Assembly (NCBI GenBank): GCA_002803225.1
Contig: NXFV01000998.1
Location: forward strand, 1-32,290
From: Gamarada debralockiae
Taxonomy: Eukaryota > Ascomycota > Leotiomycetes > Helotiales > Hyphodiscaceae
Direction: 5' to 3'
Length of the DNA stretch: 32,290 nucleotides
The position numbers were made by a program, and so were the translations under genes. The first letter of the stretch is position 1, and every line of letters starts with the position of its first letter. Below, one piece after another: positions 9,020 to 20,112 of the stretch. The notes beneath the pieces were generated by a model. It saw only the letters and a list, made by a program, of their open reading frames with translations. It was not told the origin of the DNA and ran no database searches.

Positions 9020-10161
9020 ATGCCCAAAATCAACCGCCATAGGCCACCGAAGTATCGAGAGCCTTCACAACCAACTCAGTGGAGTGCGTGGAGTGAATAC
9101 GAGTGGAACAGCGACCAAAACCAGTACCAAAGATACCGATTAAATTACCAGAGTCAGATTGAACAAGCGATTTCTCAAGAATGATGCTAAAATTTCAACA
9201 GCGGATGAGTATGAATATGAGTTTCGCGATCCAGAACTCGATGGGACAGCCTCCACCGCCCAGTCGGGCCTGCCATATGTGGGCATGTCAACGCAGCAAT
9301 TCGATCAGACTTCACCCATGCCTGGTGACGACAGTCAACTAGAGCCCTCATACGGATACTATAACTCAATGCAGCTTCCAAGTACCTTTCTCCCAGATGG
9401 TACTGCAAACCAGGATGTCAGTCCCTTTACGTCTCTTGCCGCTAATCCGAATCCTGGCCCATGGTCTCTGCCACAACCCAACTCAGACCCTGGTAGAACA
9501 ACAGTAAGCAATCAACTGAATTTTGACAATACCGAATGCATCTCCACTGACACACTACTCAGCAAGCAAGACCTGAGCTCGACATCGCAATCTATGACAC
9601 TTCCAATGTGCCGTGCCCTCACATTGCGTTGATGGATACTGGAGCGGGAAGTGGTCTTTGGATCGCTCGCCGTGTAGTCGAAAAACTTGGATGGCCAATC
9701 GACACCCAAGCTCCGAAGATAAGGGCAACAGTTGCAAATGGTCAAGAGATAACTTCAGTAGGGCTAGTCAAACTGAATTGGAGAGTTTCTCGTGGTGGCA
9801 AGAAGATTCACGAGGAGCTTTTTAACGTCGTCGATTCGGACGCATTTGACGCCATTTTTGGAATGGATTATCTCTCGGAAAAGAGAATTTTGCCAGAATT
9901 TGACATTACTTCCTTGATGCCGCTAGCACCAGCAACTGTTGAGTCATCGTGTATGTTTGGAAAAGCCATATCCCCTGCAAACTTCGATCATACTGATAGA
10001 GTATAGACCATCAAGCACAACGCCAGCAAGCACAGCAGGAGCAGCAACAGGGGACAGCACAAAGTGAGGAGAGAAAGAAGAAGAGCGAGAGTAAGAAGAC
10101 AGACAAAAGGAACAAGGATTATTCGAGTGGCTCTTCCTCAACCCAGAGAAGAAATAAGTAG
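9020..10161 (+). CDS. Retropepsin-like protein with intact DTG motif, 325 aa
   Basis: Exons 9020-9152, 9202-9503, 9563-9950 and 10007-10161; introns of 49, 59 and 56 bp with CTAA/CTGAC/CTGAT branch points. The N-terminus is Trp/Tyr/Pro-rich (PTQWSAWSEYEWNSDQNQYQ, then DEYEYEFRDPE), followed by a low-complexity Ser/Pro/Gln linker to about residue 145. Residues 150-260 have the layout of a retroviral-type aspartic protease: IALMDTGAGSG with active-site Asp170, then WIARRVVEKLG, a flap-like region VANGQEITSVG, and the hydrophobic-Gly element AIFGMDYL (242-249). A Gln-rich then Lys/Arg/Ser-rich tail ends QRRNK. There is no reverse transcriptase or integrase nearby and the gene has several introns, so it is not a young retroelement. 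Proteolytic activity is inferred from the motif; substrate unknown. Retropepsins work as dimers. Confidence 0.75.
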
Positions 10162-10707
10162 ATGCTCAGTCCTTGCGTACAGAGGTAACGAAGTAGGATT
10201 CGAAAGGGAAGCTGTTGATAAATCAATTCTCCCAATTTATGGAAGCAAGGTTAGATCTAAAGCCATTTGAATGCAGTCGCTCAAATATGTTAAGTTCGAC
10301 AGTCATGGCAAAGAAATGAATGGCAAAATGAAAACTCTCCCAGCAACGCTGTGAAATGCCGAAATCTTGACCTGAGTCTTCGAGGGACGAGTACGGAGCA
10401 CCAAACAGACTGTAGAAGTCTAAAAACACCATTGTGCTCTGAGGCAGCATCCTCACACAGACATATCATTGCTGAGACTTGCCCACCTACTATATTCCTA
10501 CACCAGAGACGTGATTTACACACCCTCTACCATAAAAGATTGTCTAGTTTCTACTAAATTCACACCACCACTTTCGCTTCAGGCCTGAGCCTTGTCCCGC
10601 GTCTTCAGCACTCCGATATACTTCTCAGGCTCCTCCCCACAACTACGCAATAAGGAACCCACGATAGCACGAACCGACCCCCAGCGCAAGATCATCAATT
10701 ACTAGCC
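10162..10707. other. Intergenic region, no gene seen
   Basis: It holds the 3' flank of the retropepsin-like gene and the promoter of the RRM-like gene. Short open frames overlap on both strands without motifs. C-rich, CT-leaning DNA from about 10560 to 10700 fits a promoter region. Confidence 0.45.
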
Positions 10708-11549
10708 ATGGAAGCCACCCTCTCCAAAGCGCGCAGCCTTGCCGCACGTACCGTCCACATAAAAATCTCCCCAACACCACAAAATTTCACCGAAAGTCGC
10801 GTCGTCCTCCAGGAGCTTGAACAGAAGTTCGGAGAGGTCACCATGTTTCGATCTCTCAAAGTATGCCTTAATGATTAATCTCTCTACGCTATCTAACACC
10901 AGACTCGCAGTACCATCCCACAGCCCCCGTCCAAAACGCCGTCACAGCAATCTTCCACTCCGAAAGCGCAGCCAAAGCAGCACTCGACAAAGCCAACCAC
11001 CGGTACGGCCTGATCATTGAGCCCTCCCAACCCGTAACCTCTTTCGTGGGGCCTCCCATCCCTCCTTTCGAATCCGAAGTCGTCCCAGAAGAAACAGCTG
11101 CCGGTAATAAACCGGAAGAGACGCAAGATGTGAAGGAGTTCCAACTGGATATATATCCCTCGGATTTCGTGCACGAGAAGTATATAAAATCCCCAATCAC
11201 AAACCCGCTGTATGGCCCTTTCAAGCCTGTTATGCCAGAAAACTCGTTTATTGGTGGGGCGCTTAAGCAATCTGTACCGCCGTCGCTTTGGGCGAGGGGA
11301 CTGAGGGATTGGGAAACGGATGCGGTGAGGAGGAAGAGGGGAGCTGCGGGCTTGGAGGCGGATTTGGAAGGGAGTCAGAATGCAGGTGGGGCTGATGGAA
11401 AACCCATTAATGCAGGAAGTGCATTTCAGTGGAGGCACAAGCGGAGGCAAATGAAGGCTGTTCCTACGGTTATGAAGGGTCTACGAGCGTTGAAAGAGAG
11501 GCAAAGGAAAGACAAGGACGCCATGGCATTGCGCGAAAATATTGGCTGA
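10708..11549 (+). CDS. Uncharacterised basic protein with RRM-like N-terminus, 263 aa
   Basis: Exons 10708-10860 and 10911-11549, split by a 50-bp phase-0 intron (GTATGC, branch CTAAC). The first 90 residues follow a beta-alpha-beta-beta-alpha-beta order like an RNA-recognition motif: RTVHIKISPTP, then VVLQELEQKFGEVTMFRSLK, NAVTAIFHSESAAKAALDKA and YGLIIEP. The RNP aromatic residues are not obvious, so RNA binding is only a suggestion. The middle is Pro/Glu-rich, then comes YPSDFVHEKYIKSPITNPLY, and the C-terminus is strongly basic (WRHKRRQMK, LKERQRKDKD). The Arg-bearing, Ser/Ala-rich start could be a weak mitochondrial presequence. It looks like a conserved fungal orphan; I cannot name it. 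Confidence 0.72.
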
Positions 11550-13643
11550 GCAGCCTGGGATTACAAGGTCATCCCTTGGGCAAACACTGCCGGTCACCTA
11601 TCAACAAATACTTTGGGTCGCAAGGGGAGAAATACACGGTCCGTGGTGCGACACATTGGAGGCACTCTCGAGAATTGGGATATCTGGGATATTTCAAATG
11701 GGAAGAGAAATGGAGGAAGTGCATGCGGCGGCGGACTGCAGCATACAATCACGAATCCTCCGCCAAGCCGAAATAACATTTTGTTACGAAGGTCAGGTCC
11801 CACGTGGAAGCGGGGGTTGGCCTGAGAAATATGAGATACAGCCAGCACCTTACACTCTGCTGCAACATTCTGATATTCCTGCTTGGACCCGTCACCACCA
11901 CCACGAGAAGGCACGATTTGGGGACAAACGTTGCTGAGATCCTTCCTGTCCATCCCGGCTTCAATATAAGATCTTCCTACTGTGACTTCATGGGAGGCAT
12001 TCACTAGCGAATAATCGCTCCATCCTCAACAACAGGGACTAATATAAATTGGCTAGTGCACTCAACTCTAGTTCCGAGCGACATACCCCTCATTACTCTC
12101 TGTAGTCATATATCTTGCAATCCTTGTTCTGAATCTGAAATGTGAATACCGGACTTGCGTTAAGTATTACCAACATTTTCCGAATTGCTCATCCTCCGTC
12201 CCTGGTCTACATTCAAGCCTCAGCTTTCCTCATTGTCGTAACCGTTGATGTTGTCGACGAATTTATTGTTTTCGTTTCCTCGAAAACAGAAGCATAAACT
12301 TGAACCTTGAGGAGGAGCAGCGGTTCCATTCATCACAGCAGATCCACTCGGAGGAGGCGTAGCTGGCGGATCAAGCATATTCACTCAACCCTCCAGACGG
12401 ATCTTATTTGAGGGTATATAAATCAATTGGAACTTTCCCTGTTACTAAAAGTCAAACAGGACAAGCACAACCCAAGTTCATCGTTAATGTGATAAAGTGC
12501 ACCTTTGGCCGTCTGTACGTCTGGTGTGAGCTTGGGCTGCACTTCACATCTCTTGGGGGAAAAAAAAAAAAAAAAGAAAACCCCCTACCCCTTATACAAC
12601 TGGGTTCTTTCCCTCTTTCCATCTATATCGACATAGGTTTCTAGCAACAAAAAGTCAAACTCTTCTACGTCTGGTTTTCCTTTCTCTGCAATGGCGGTTT
12701 CTGGTTTCCCCCCACCCCCTTTTTTTTTAAAAAGAGATTTGGACTTTTTAGACCCATTCCTTTTGGACTATTCCCTCCCCCGAGGCTTTTTCGCGAAGAG
12801 CTGCTGACAAGTGAATTGGATTGGCATATTCACTCAAAGGCTGGCTGAGGGTCGACCGGAAGCAGGACAGCAGGGTATATTGGGTTTCTTGGGTGGGGTA
12901 TCGTTCGCAGGTGGGCTTCGGGGTTTGAAGTTAATGCAAGACCGAAAGTTTGTATCTCACTTTTCTCTCTCAAGACCAAGCGCGGAAGCCGGAAGGTTTT
13001 CTCCGTATCTTCAGGAGGACACGGTGGACAGCATGGAAGGAGGATTGCATGAAGGGTAGCGTCATCTAGGGAGGCACTCAGATTGTTCGTAGAACCGGTA
13101 GCGCGAAGAGATCGCTTCTGAATTGGGATGGATGGTTGAGTTTGTCTGCGAGTAACATCCTTTCTCGAAGTAGCGATCCGCGATCACTGGTGCGTGACTG
13201 GAAAGCCTAGACTATCACTTTCAGTCCGTACTAGATGTCTCGTAACACTTTTCGCAGTGCTGAAGTCAAATCGATAAGAGGGTCGCTTGTGCGGCAGTGT
13301 TCGAAATGACGGTTACGGTCTTCGTCGGAAGTGTGTGGAGCTCGCGGGGGACAATGACCGTTTCGTGACAAGAGGAGTGATCAGATGCGCGAGAGGATGT
13401 CCTCTTCAATTCGATGACTGCTTGGGTAGTCAAGGTCGGTGCGGTTCGCTGTTGAGGCTCGTCGCTGGGACGAGAAGACCTCAATCGGCATTTGGGAGTG
13501 GGCAGTGATCAAGCGTTGAAGACTATAATAGGTGTGTTTCTAATGACAACACCATACGATGGTGCGAGTAGAATATGGTAATGAGCGAATGAAAGGAATG
13601 TATGGGGTTGGAAATAATGAAGAAGTGGTTGTAGAGAGGTTTG
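11550..13643. other. Long stretch without a recognisable gene
   Basis: Open frames exist on both strands around 11550-12000 but show no motifs or splice logic. Around 12540-12790 composition is odd: an A run of 16 at 12560-12575 after GGGGG, a C run then T run near 12710-12730, and short direct repeats (GCATATTCACTCAA near 12375 and 12823; AAAGTCAAAC near 12449 and 12650; TACGTCTGG near 12517 and 12666). This may be decayed repeat DNA. The right end borders the MITE-like element. Confidence 0.4.
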
Positions 13644-13645
13644 TA

Positions 13646-13681
13646 AGAGCTTGCGCCATTGCTCTGCGTACACCTAGCCGA
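13646..13681 (+). repeat. Left terminal inverted repeat of the MITE
   Basis: 36 bases inverted-complementary to 14206-14241 with a single mismatch near the inner end (AGCCGA here against ATCCGA). The outer boundary is the TA dinucleotide. Confidence 0.85.
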
Positions 13682-14205
13682 GCAGTACCACGACGCGCTC
13701 CACATGCGTGAAAAATCACAACACCCCTTTAATTTATATGATGAATCATAATAAAACGAATAATTCTTTAGTCTTTTTGTCCCCTTTGAGAAATCACTAG
13801 CCTGGTCATGAATGGATGACTCCTGGACCCGCAAAGGTACGCGGAAGGCTCGCTTGCCGAGGCTTGAGAAGGGAATTAGGGGGTTCGACTAGCCTCCCTC
13901 GTCACTTGATCTAAAACCAATTAAGAAGGTCTGGAGATGGATAAAGCACGAGGTCACTAAGCCAGAGAAACCCTCTATAAGTATTGAAGAGATGAAGAGA
14001 ATATTGCAAGTTGTGGGACTAGGTAGACCCGAAAAAGTGGAGATATTTGACAGAGAGAATCACGTATAAGATTGAGGACATTATTGCTGCAAAAGGAATG
14101 ACAACTGAACATCAAATTATACACTAGTGCAAGTACTATAAGGAATAAAAGACTATGTATCAATAGAAGCAATATTGGTTGAGAAAAAGTGGTTGTGGTT
14201 GGGTT

Positions 14206-14241
14206 TCGGATAGGTGTACGCAGAGCAATGGCGCAAGCTCT
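14206..14241 (-). repeat. Right terminal inverted repeat of the MITE
   Basis: Mirror partner of 13646-13681. The sequence immediately outside the TA (GATGAGAG) has no counterpart on the left, which fixes the element end. Confidence 0.85.
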
Positions 14242-14243
14242 TA

Positions 14244-14977
14244 GATGAGAGTATTTTGACCCAAAAGGGTTACGCGGCATGGACAACGATCAGGGGAGGA
14301 GCGAAGGGAAGGACTCTGTGAATAGGAGCGAGGTTTGGATGCGGCATCTGCGATGGAGTCGCACCTGCTGCTTTGGGCTCAGTTGCCTCACAATCGGCTC
14401 TTCAATTTGAATTACCGTCTTTGGTTGATTGTGCGATCTTCACTCAACCTGTCGTAAGGACGTTGATCACTTGATCTCCAGGCTTGACGACTGATACCCT
14501 CACGCATATCCTCTGCGTTTGCTATAAATTGAGGCCGCTGGACTTCATTGCGTGATGATCGCTGAAAAATGATATACTTGTGACTCCGGTCTGCATTATC
14601 CCCGCAGTCGATCGATGAGACACTCCATTGAAGTTTATTCGCCCTAGTCCAACAAGTCCAGCGGTGACTCTCTCTCTCGGTCTCAGAGCCTGCGGTCATT
14701 CAATGGCAGGCAGGCCGCAGACGCATATGGCTATCACGCAATTTCCCATTCCCGCACCAACCCGAAGCCATCAAATGTCTCCACTGACTCAGAAGTCATC
14801 AAGCGGAACAATATCAGAACGTTGTCTCAATACAGAGTGGTGATGAAGCTCCCGAAACATTTCAGCCCCTGAATTTTCTCCCAAAACCCGGCGCTAGGCC
14901 ACAATTCCGCGGCTAGCCTCCAAGCTCCGCTATCATCAACATTCATCCCACTTCTCGATAACAAGCTTCACCAAAAG
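14244..14977. other. Region upstream of NIT3, possible decayed coding DNA on minus strand
   Basis: On the minus strand a 95-codon ATG frame (14412-14699) rich in Arg, Glu and Ser is preceded, in other frames, by protein-like stretches such as EMFRELHHHSVLRQRSD near 14780-14860. Stops and frame changes separate them. It may be a decayed gene, but no family is recognised. The last 100 bp should hold the NIT3 promoter. Confidence 0.3.
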
Positions 14978-16071
14978 ATGTACAAAAGCTTTCGAACATT
15001 CCAAGCCTTATTTAGACCTGTACATCAAAGTTTCAATTCGAGGAGGACGATCACAAGCATGTCGAAATTGCTCAAGAAACCTGTAAAGATTGCTTTAGTC
15101 CAGCTGGCTTCTGGTTGGTTCACTCCAGCTGCCCCTCGTTTTACGTGCTGGTGCTGATGGATGGGTTTGAACAGGGGCCGATAAATCTACCAATCTTGTA
15201 CATGCGAGAGAAAAGGTCCACGAAGCTGCCAAAGCGGGCGCAGAGATAATTGTTCTGCCAGAATGCTTCAACAGTCCATATGGCTGCGATTACTTCCCCT
15301 CGTTCGTCCTTCCCACCCACCTCTCCACCTCCAACCCATTCTAACACCTCCTCTGCCAGATACGCAGAAACCCTCCTACCCTCCCCTCCCACCAAAGAAC
15401 AATCCCCCTCTTTCCATGCGCTCAGTGCCATGGCTTCAGAAACAAAAACATATTTAGTCGGAGGATCAATTCCTGAGCTCGACACCAAGACCAAGAAATT
15501 CTTCAACACCTCCCTAACATTCTCCCCCACCGGCACCCTCCTCGGCACCCACCGAAAAGTCCATCTCTTCGACATCGACATTCCGGGTAAAATCACATTC
15601 AAAGAATCCGAGGTCCTCTCCCCCGGAAACAAGATCACAATTATCGATCTACCGCCATACGGCAAGATCGCCATCGCGATCTGTTACGATATCCGATTCC
15701 CCGAACTCGCCACAATAGCAGCGCGTAAAGACTGCTTCGCGCTCATCTACCCCGGCGCATTCAACACCACGACCGGTCCTTTGCACTGGAAACTGCAAGG
15801 GCAGGCTCGGGCGATGGATAATCAGGTATATGTAGCGCTGTGCAGTCCAGCTCGGGATATGGGAGCGAGCTATCATGCGTGGGGACATAGTTTGGTGTGT
15901 GATCCGATGGCGGAGGTGTTGGTTGAGGCGAAGGAGGGAGAGGAGATTGTTTATGCGGAGTTGAAGGGGGAGAAGATTGAGGAGACGAGGAGGTGGATTC
16001 CTATTTATGGGCAGAGGAGGTTTGATGTTTATCCGGATGTTAGTAGGGGGGATGTTAAGTTTGAGGAATAA
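14978..16071 (+). CDS. NIT3: Omega-amidase, Nit2/NIT3 nitrilase family, 324 aa
   Basis: Exons 14978-15113, 15175-15301 and 15360-16071; introns of 61 and 58 bp. Omega-amidases hydrolyse alpha-ketoglutaramate and alpha-ketosuccinamate to the keto acids and ammonia, clearing by-products of glutamine and asparagine transamination. The nitrilase triad is complete: Glu75 in [11 protein letters not shown], Lys154 in [14 protein letters not shown] and Cys196 in [12 protein letters not shown]. The Nit2-type [15 protein letters not shown] and [11 protein letters not shown] blocks follow. Splicing restores the CDYFPSYAETL junction typical of the family. The first 27 residues ([20 protein letters not shown] onward) are rich in Arg and aromatics and free of acidic residues, like a mitochondrial presequence. 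A second in-frame ATG at residue 28 ([13 protein letters not shown]) would give the cytosolic form. It converges on SPE3. Confidence 0.95.
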
Positions 16072-16464
16072 TGGTCTGGTGATAAACCAGTCCTTTGCGG
16101 AGTATAAAATAGATGGCGGTGAATTGTATGAATATATGAATGTCATGCACACGAGCTTGAACAAGAGTGGGGGTTGCAAAGCTAAAATATTGTGAAAGCA
16201 TTGCGCAATTCATCGAGGCACAAAGGCCAAAGTCTATGTGATATCTTCTTCCCGGCAAACACCGGTCTAAAGCACTTTTGGTTGCCATCATCAGCCATCA
16301 CTCATATCGCGTCTCCTCATGCAAGTAGCGTCCACCCCCAAAGTCCCATTAGGGTATCATAGCATCCCAAATTCCCCTCCCATTTTGTGCAGTTCTGCTT
16401 GGGGCCAAGTTGAACAAGCCGCTCAAGCCATGTCCAGGGCAAAGCCCCAGTACCCTCGAACCCC

Positions 16465-17897
<1,433 letters not shown>

Positions 17898-18784
17898 CTT
17901 TGTCTGTGTTTGAGAATGTCGAGAACTTTGGGGGAAGCTGGAGAACTGATTCCTGTGATGGGAAATGGAAGAATAAGAGGAAGATGAGGCTATTCTTTTT
18001 GTGATACTTGTGACGGAGGATGATGAGTGAAGTTTGGGAATCATGTACAATAAAACGCAAAAAGAATTTTACTCGGTGAATTTTTTCCTTAGGGCGCATC
18101 AACAGCCCACCCCGCTAAATGGTGCATCACCTTTTCCGTCCAGGGTTCCGCCTTTAGTCTCCATCCAGAAGCTGTCCAAACGCCTAATTGCGCCGATCAA
18201 CGTCCCGCGCAATTCAAACCACCCCAAATCAAACTTACCAATCCCAAGACGCCCAAGTCCAGCGGGCTCAAGCCTGACTCGTCACTCAGTACGGAGTGCT
18301 TTCCGAGGCACGAATAATTATATCTCGGCCCAGGCCTTTCGCGCAATCTGAACACTTGACGCCTTCCCTCGTTCCCGCGCCCGTCTCCCCCGAATCCTGC
18401 AAGGAAAAGCTGCCGTGGGCTGCTCTGCTGAATCAAAACAACCCTCCAATAATCCGCCCACTTGCAGCTCCCACCGAGGCTGTATCACGCGAATCCTTCA
18501 AAGAAACAAAGTTCACCACATTTTAATTATTTGCCGTGTTACAGTACAACTGCAGCTCGCAGAGTCAGTGCGTTCAGACCTCATACAGTACCGAGCGTTG
18601 ATGCTGGATACCCTTACCCATCCTTCCTTTACTGTCCCCTCCCCTCCCCCCCAAATTCTTCGCTACCTTGACCACCCGTCGGCACTCCAAAACTTCGCAC
18701 CTTTCGCTAGACCGTCGCTGTCGCCGCGTCGATGCACTCACCTTTACAACACACAACAACTTCTCTCATTCGCTGCTCGTCACA
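17898..18784. promoter_or_regulatory. Shared divergent promoter region, SPE3 and G-alpha
   Basis: 887 bp separate the two divergent start codons. On the G-alpha side there is a strong pyrimidine tract at about 18625-18665 (CCCCTCCCCTCCCCCC core), typical of ascomycete core promoters. An upstream ATG at 18601 opens a 72-codon frame that runs to 18819, overlapping the G-alpha start out of frame; it matters only if transcription starts before 18601. No clear TATA element was placed. Confidence 0.5.
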
Positions 18785-20112
18785 ATGTGTTTCGGAGGCA
18801 GGGAGGATGTGGAGGCTAAGAAGAGTCGAGAAATAGATGCTCTCATCCATCGAGATGAAAAGGTGTTGCAGCGGCAGGTGAAACTGTTGTTATTGGGTAA
18901 GTGTTCACAGTCCTACCCACCATCTAGCGCCCCGGATCAATAATCTCAGTGGCTAATCACAATGTAATACAGGAGCTGGAGAGAGTGGAAAATCAACAAT
19001 TCTGAAGCAGATGCGACTCATCTACACAAAGGATGGATTTACCAAGACCGAGAAGGAGGAATGGCGTGTTATCATCTTCAATAACATTCTCGATGGCCTC
19101 CGGATGACAGTGGACGCCATGCGGGACTTTGGCATTAATTTCGAATATGAGAACACAACTGTGAGTATCTTCAATTGTTCTTCAGAGGTTTCTGGGGATG
19201 TGACGATTTGCAACGCGTTCGATGCTGACTTGCTCCAGGCTCACCTCCCAACAATCATGCAAGAGAAAGACCTTTCACCGTACGAACCCATACCGATCGA
19301 ATATCTGCGGGCATTCAAGGATTTGTGGAAGGACCCAGGACTGCAAAGGACAATAAAGAGAGGCAATGAGTTCGCACTTTTCGACAACCTGGATTAGTGA
19401 GTCTATGCTCAACGCGCCTTCCTATTCAAGCAGATATCTGACAAAATTTCCCAAAACAGCTTCTTCATCGATCTTGACCGATTGTTCAGCAAGGAGTTCG
19501 TCCCGACCGACCAAGACGTACTGCGCGCACGATTACGGACCACCGGAATCACAGAAACAAGTTTTGACCTTGGTTCGCTACAATATCGGATGTTTGACGT
19601 TGGTGGACAAAGATCGGAGCGGAAGAAGTGGATTCATTGCTTTGAAAATGTCAACGCCTTGTTGTTCTTGGTAGCAATCAGTGGATATGATCAATGTTTG
19701 GCGGAGGACAAGGATGGGGTGGGGAGAACCCTAGGAATGTTCAGGAATGTTGCTAACACTTTTGCAGAACCAAATGCAGGAAGCTCTAATGCTATGGGAG
19801 TCGATTGCCAATTCGCACTGGTTCAAGAACTCCGCGCTCATCCTCTTTCTCAACAAGATCGATCTGTTCAAGACAAAGATAGCCCAGAGCCCTATCACCA
19901 AATTCGGCTTCTCGGATTTCCAAGGTGACACGACAAACTGGCAGCAGACAAGCAAATACTTCATGGACAAGTTCATAGCTCTGAACCGAAGCCCGCAACG
20001 GGAAGTCTACGGCCATTTCACAAACGCAACCGATACAGATCTCCTCAAAGTCACCATGGCTTCCGTTCAGGATATGATCATCCAACGCAACCTCCAGAAG
20101 TTAATACTCTGA
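18785..20112 (+). CDS. Heterotrimeric G-protein alpha subunit, group II (GNA-2 type), 353 aa
   Basis: Exons 18785-18896, 18973-19160, 19239-19396, 19460-19718 and 19768-20112; introns of 76, 78, 63 and 49 bp. It is the GTP-binding switch coupling membrane receptors to effectors. All G motifs are intact: P-loop GAGESGKS (38-45), switch I RARLRTTGI with catalytic Arg177 and Thr180, DVGGQRSERKKW with Gln203, NKID (268-271) and TNAT. It starts MCFGGRED, so there is no Gly2 and no N-myristoylation site; Cys2 could be palmitoylated. It ends NLQKLIL, without the Cys four from the end used by pertussis toxin. This start, lacking Gly2, is the mark of fungal group II subunits such as Neurospora GNA-2, a class known as more divergent and with mild knockout effects. 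Length is exactly the usual 353. Confidence 0.95.

Larger units (their letters stand above)
13644..14243. mobile_element. MITE-like element, 600 bp with TA target site
   Basis: Two inverted 36-bp ends (13646-13681 and 14206-14241) match at 35 positions; each starts AGAGCTTGCGCCATTGCTCT. Both are bounded outside by TA (13644-13645 and 14242-14243), and matching stops exactly there, as expected for a TA target-site duplication. The interior is A/T-rich, with stops in all frames and no transposase. TIR plus TA fits a non-autonomous Tc1/mariner-type element; the family is inferred from the target site only. The near-identical ends suggest it is fairly young. Confidence 0.78.

Noticed and set aside
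10341..10557. Small plus- and minus-strand frames between the protease-like and RRM-like genes
   Set aside because: Overlapping frames on both strands without motif or suitable start; treated as intergenic.
11594..12004. 136-codon minus-strand frame
   Set aside because: No ATG at the start, composition unlike a folded protein, and no recognisable family.
12554..12735. G/A and C/T runs as transposon ends
   Set aside because: They are complementary in the same direction and not inverted, so they cannot pair as terminal inverted repeats, and no target duplication is present.
13860..13920. Possible tRNA T-arm (GGGGGTTCGACTAGCC)
   Set aside because: No acceptor stem, D-arm or anticodon arm could be folded around it.
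14412..14860. Candidate minus-strand gene upstream of NIT3
   Set aside because: Protein-like pieces lie in different frames with stops between them, and no splice pattern joins them; recorded only as possible decayed DNA.
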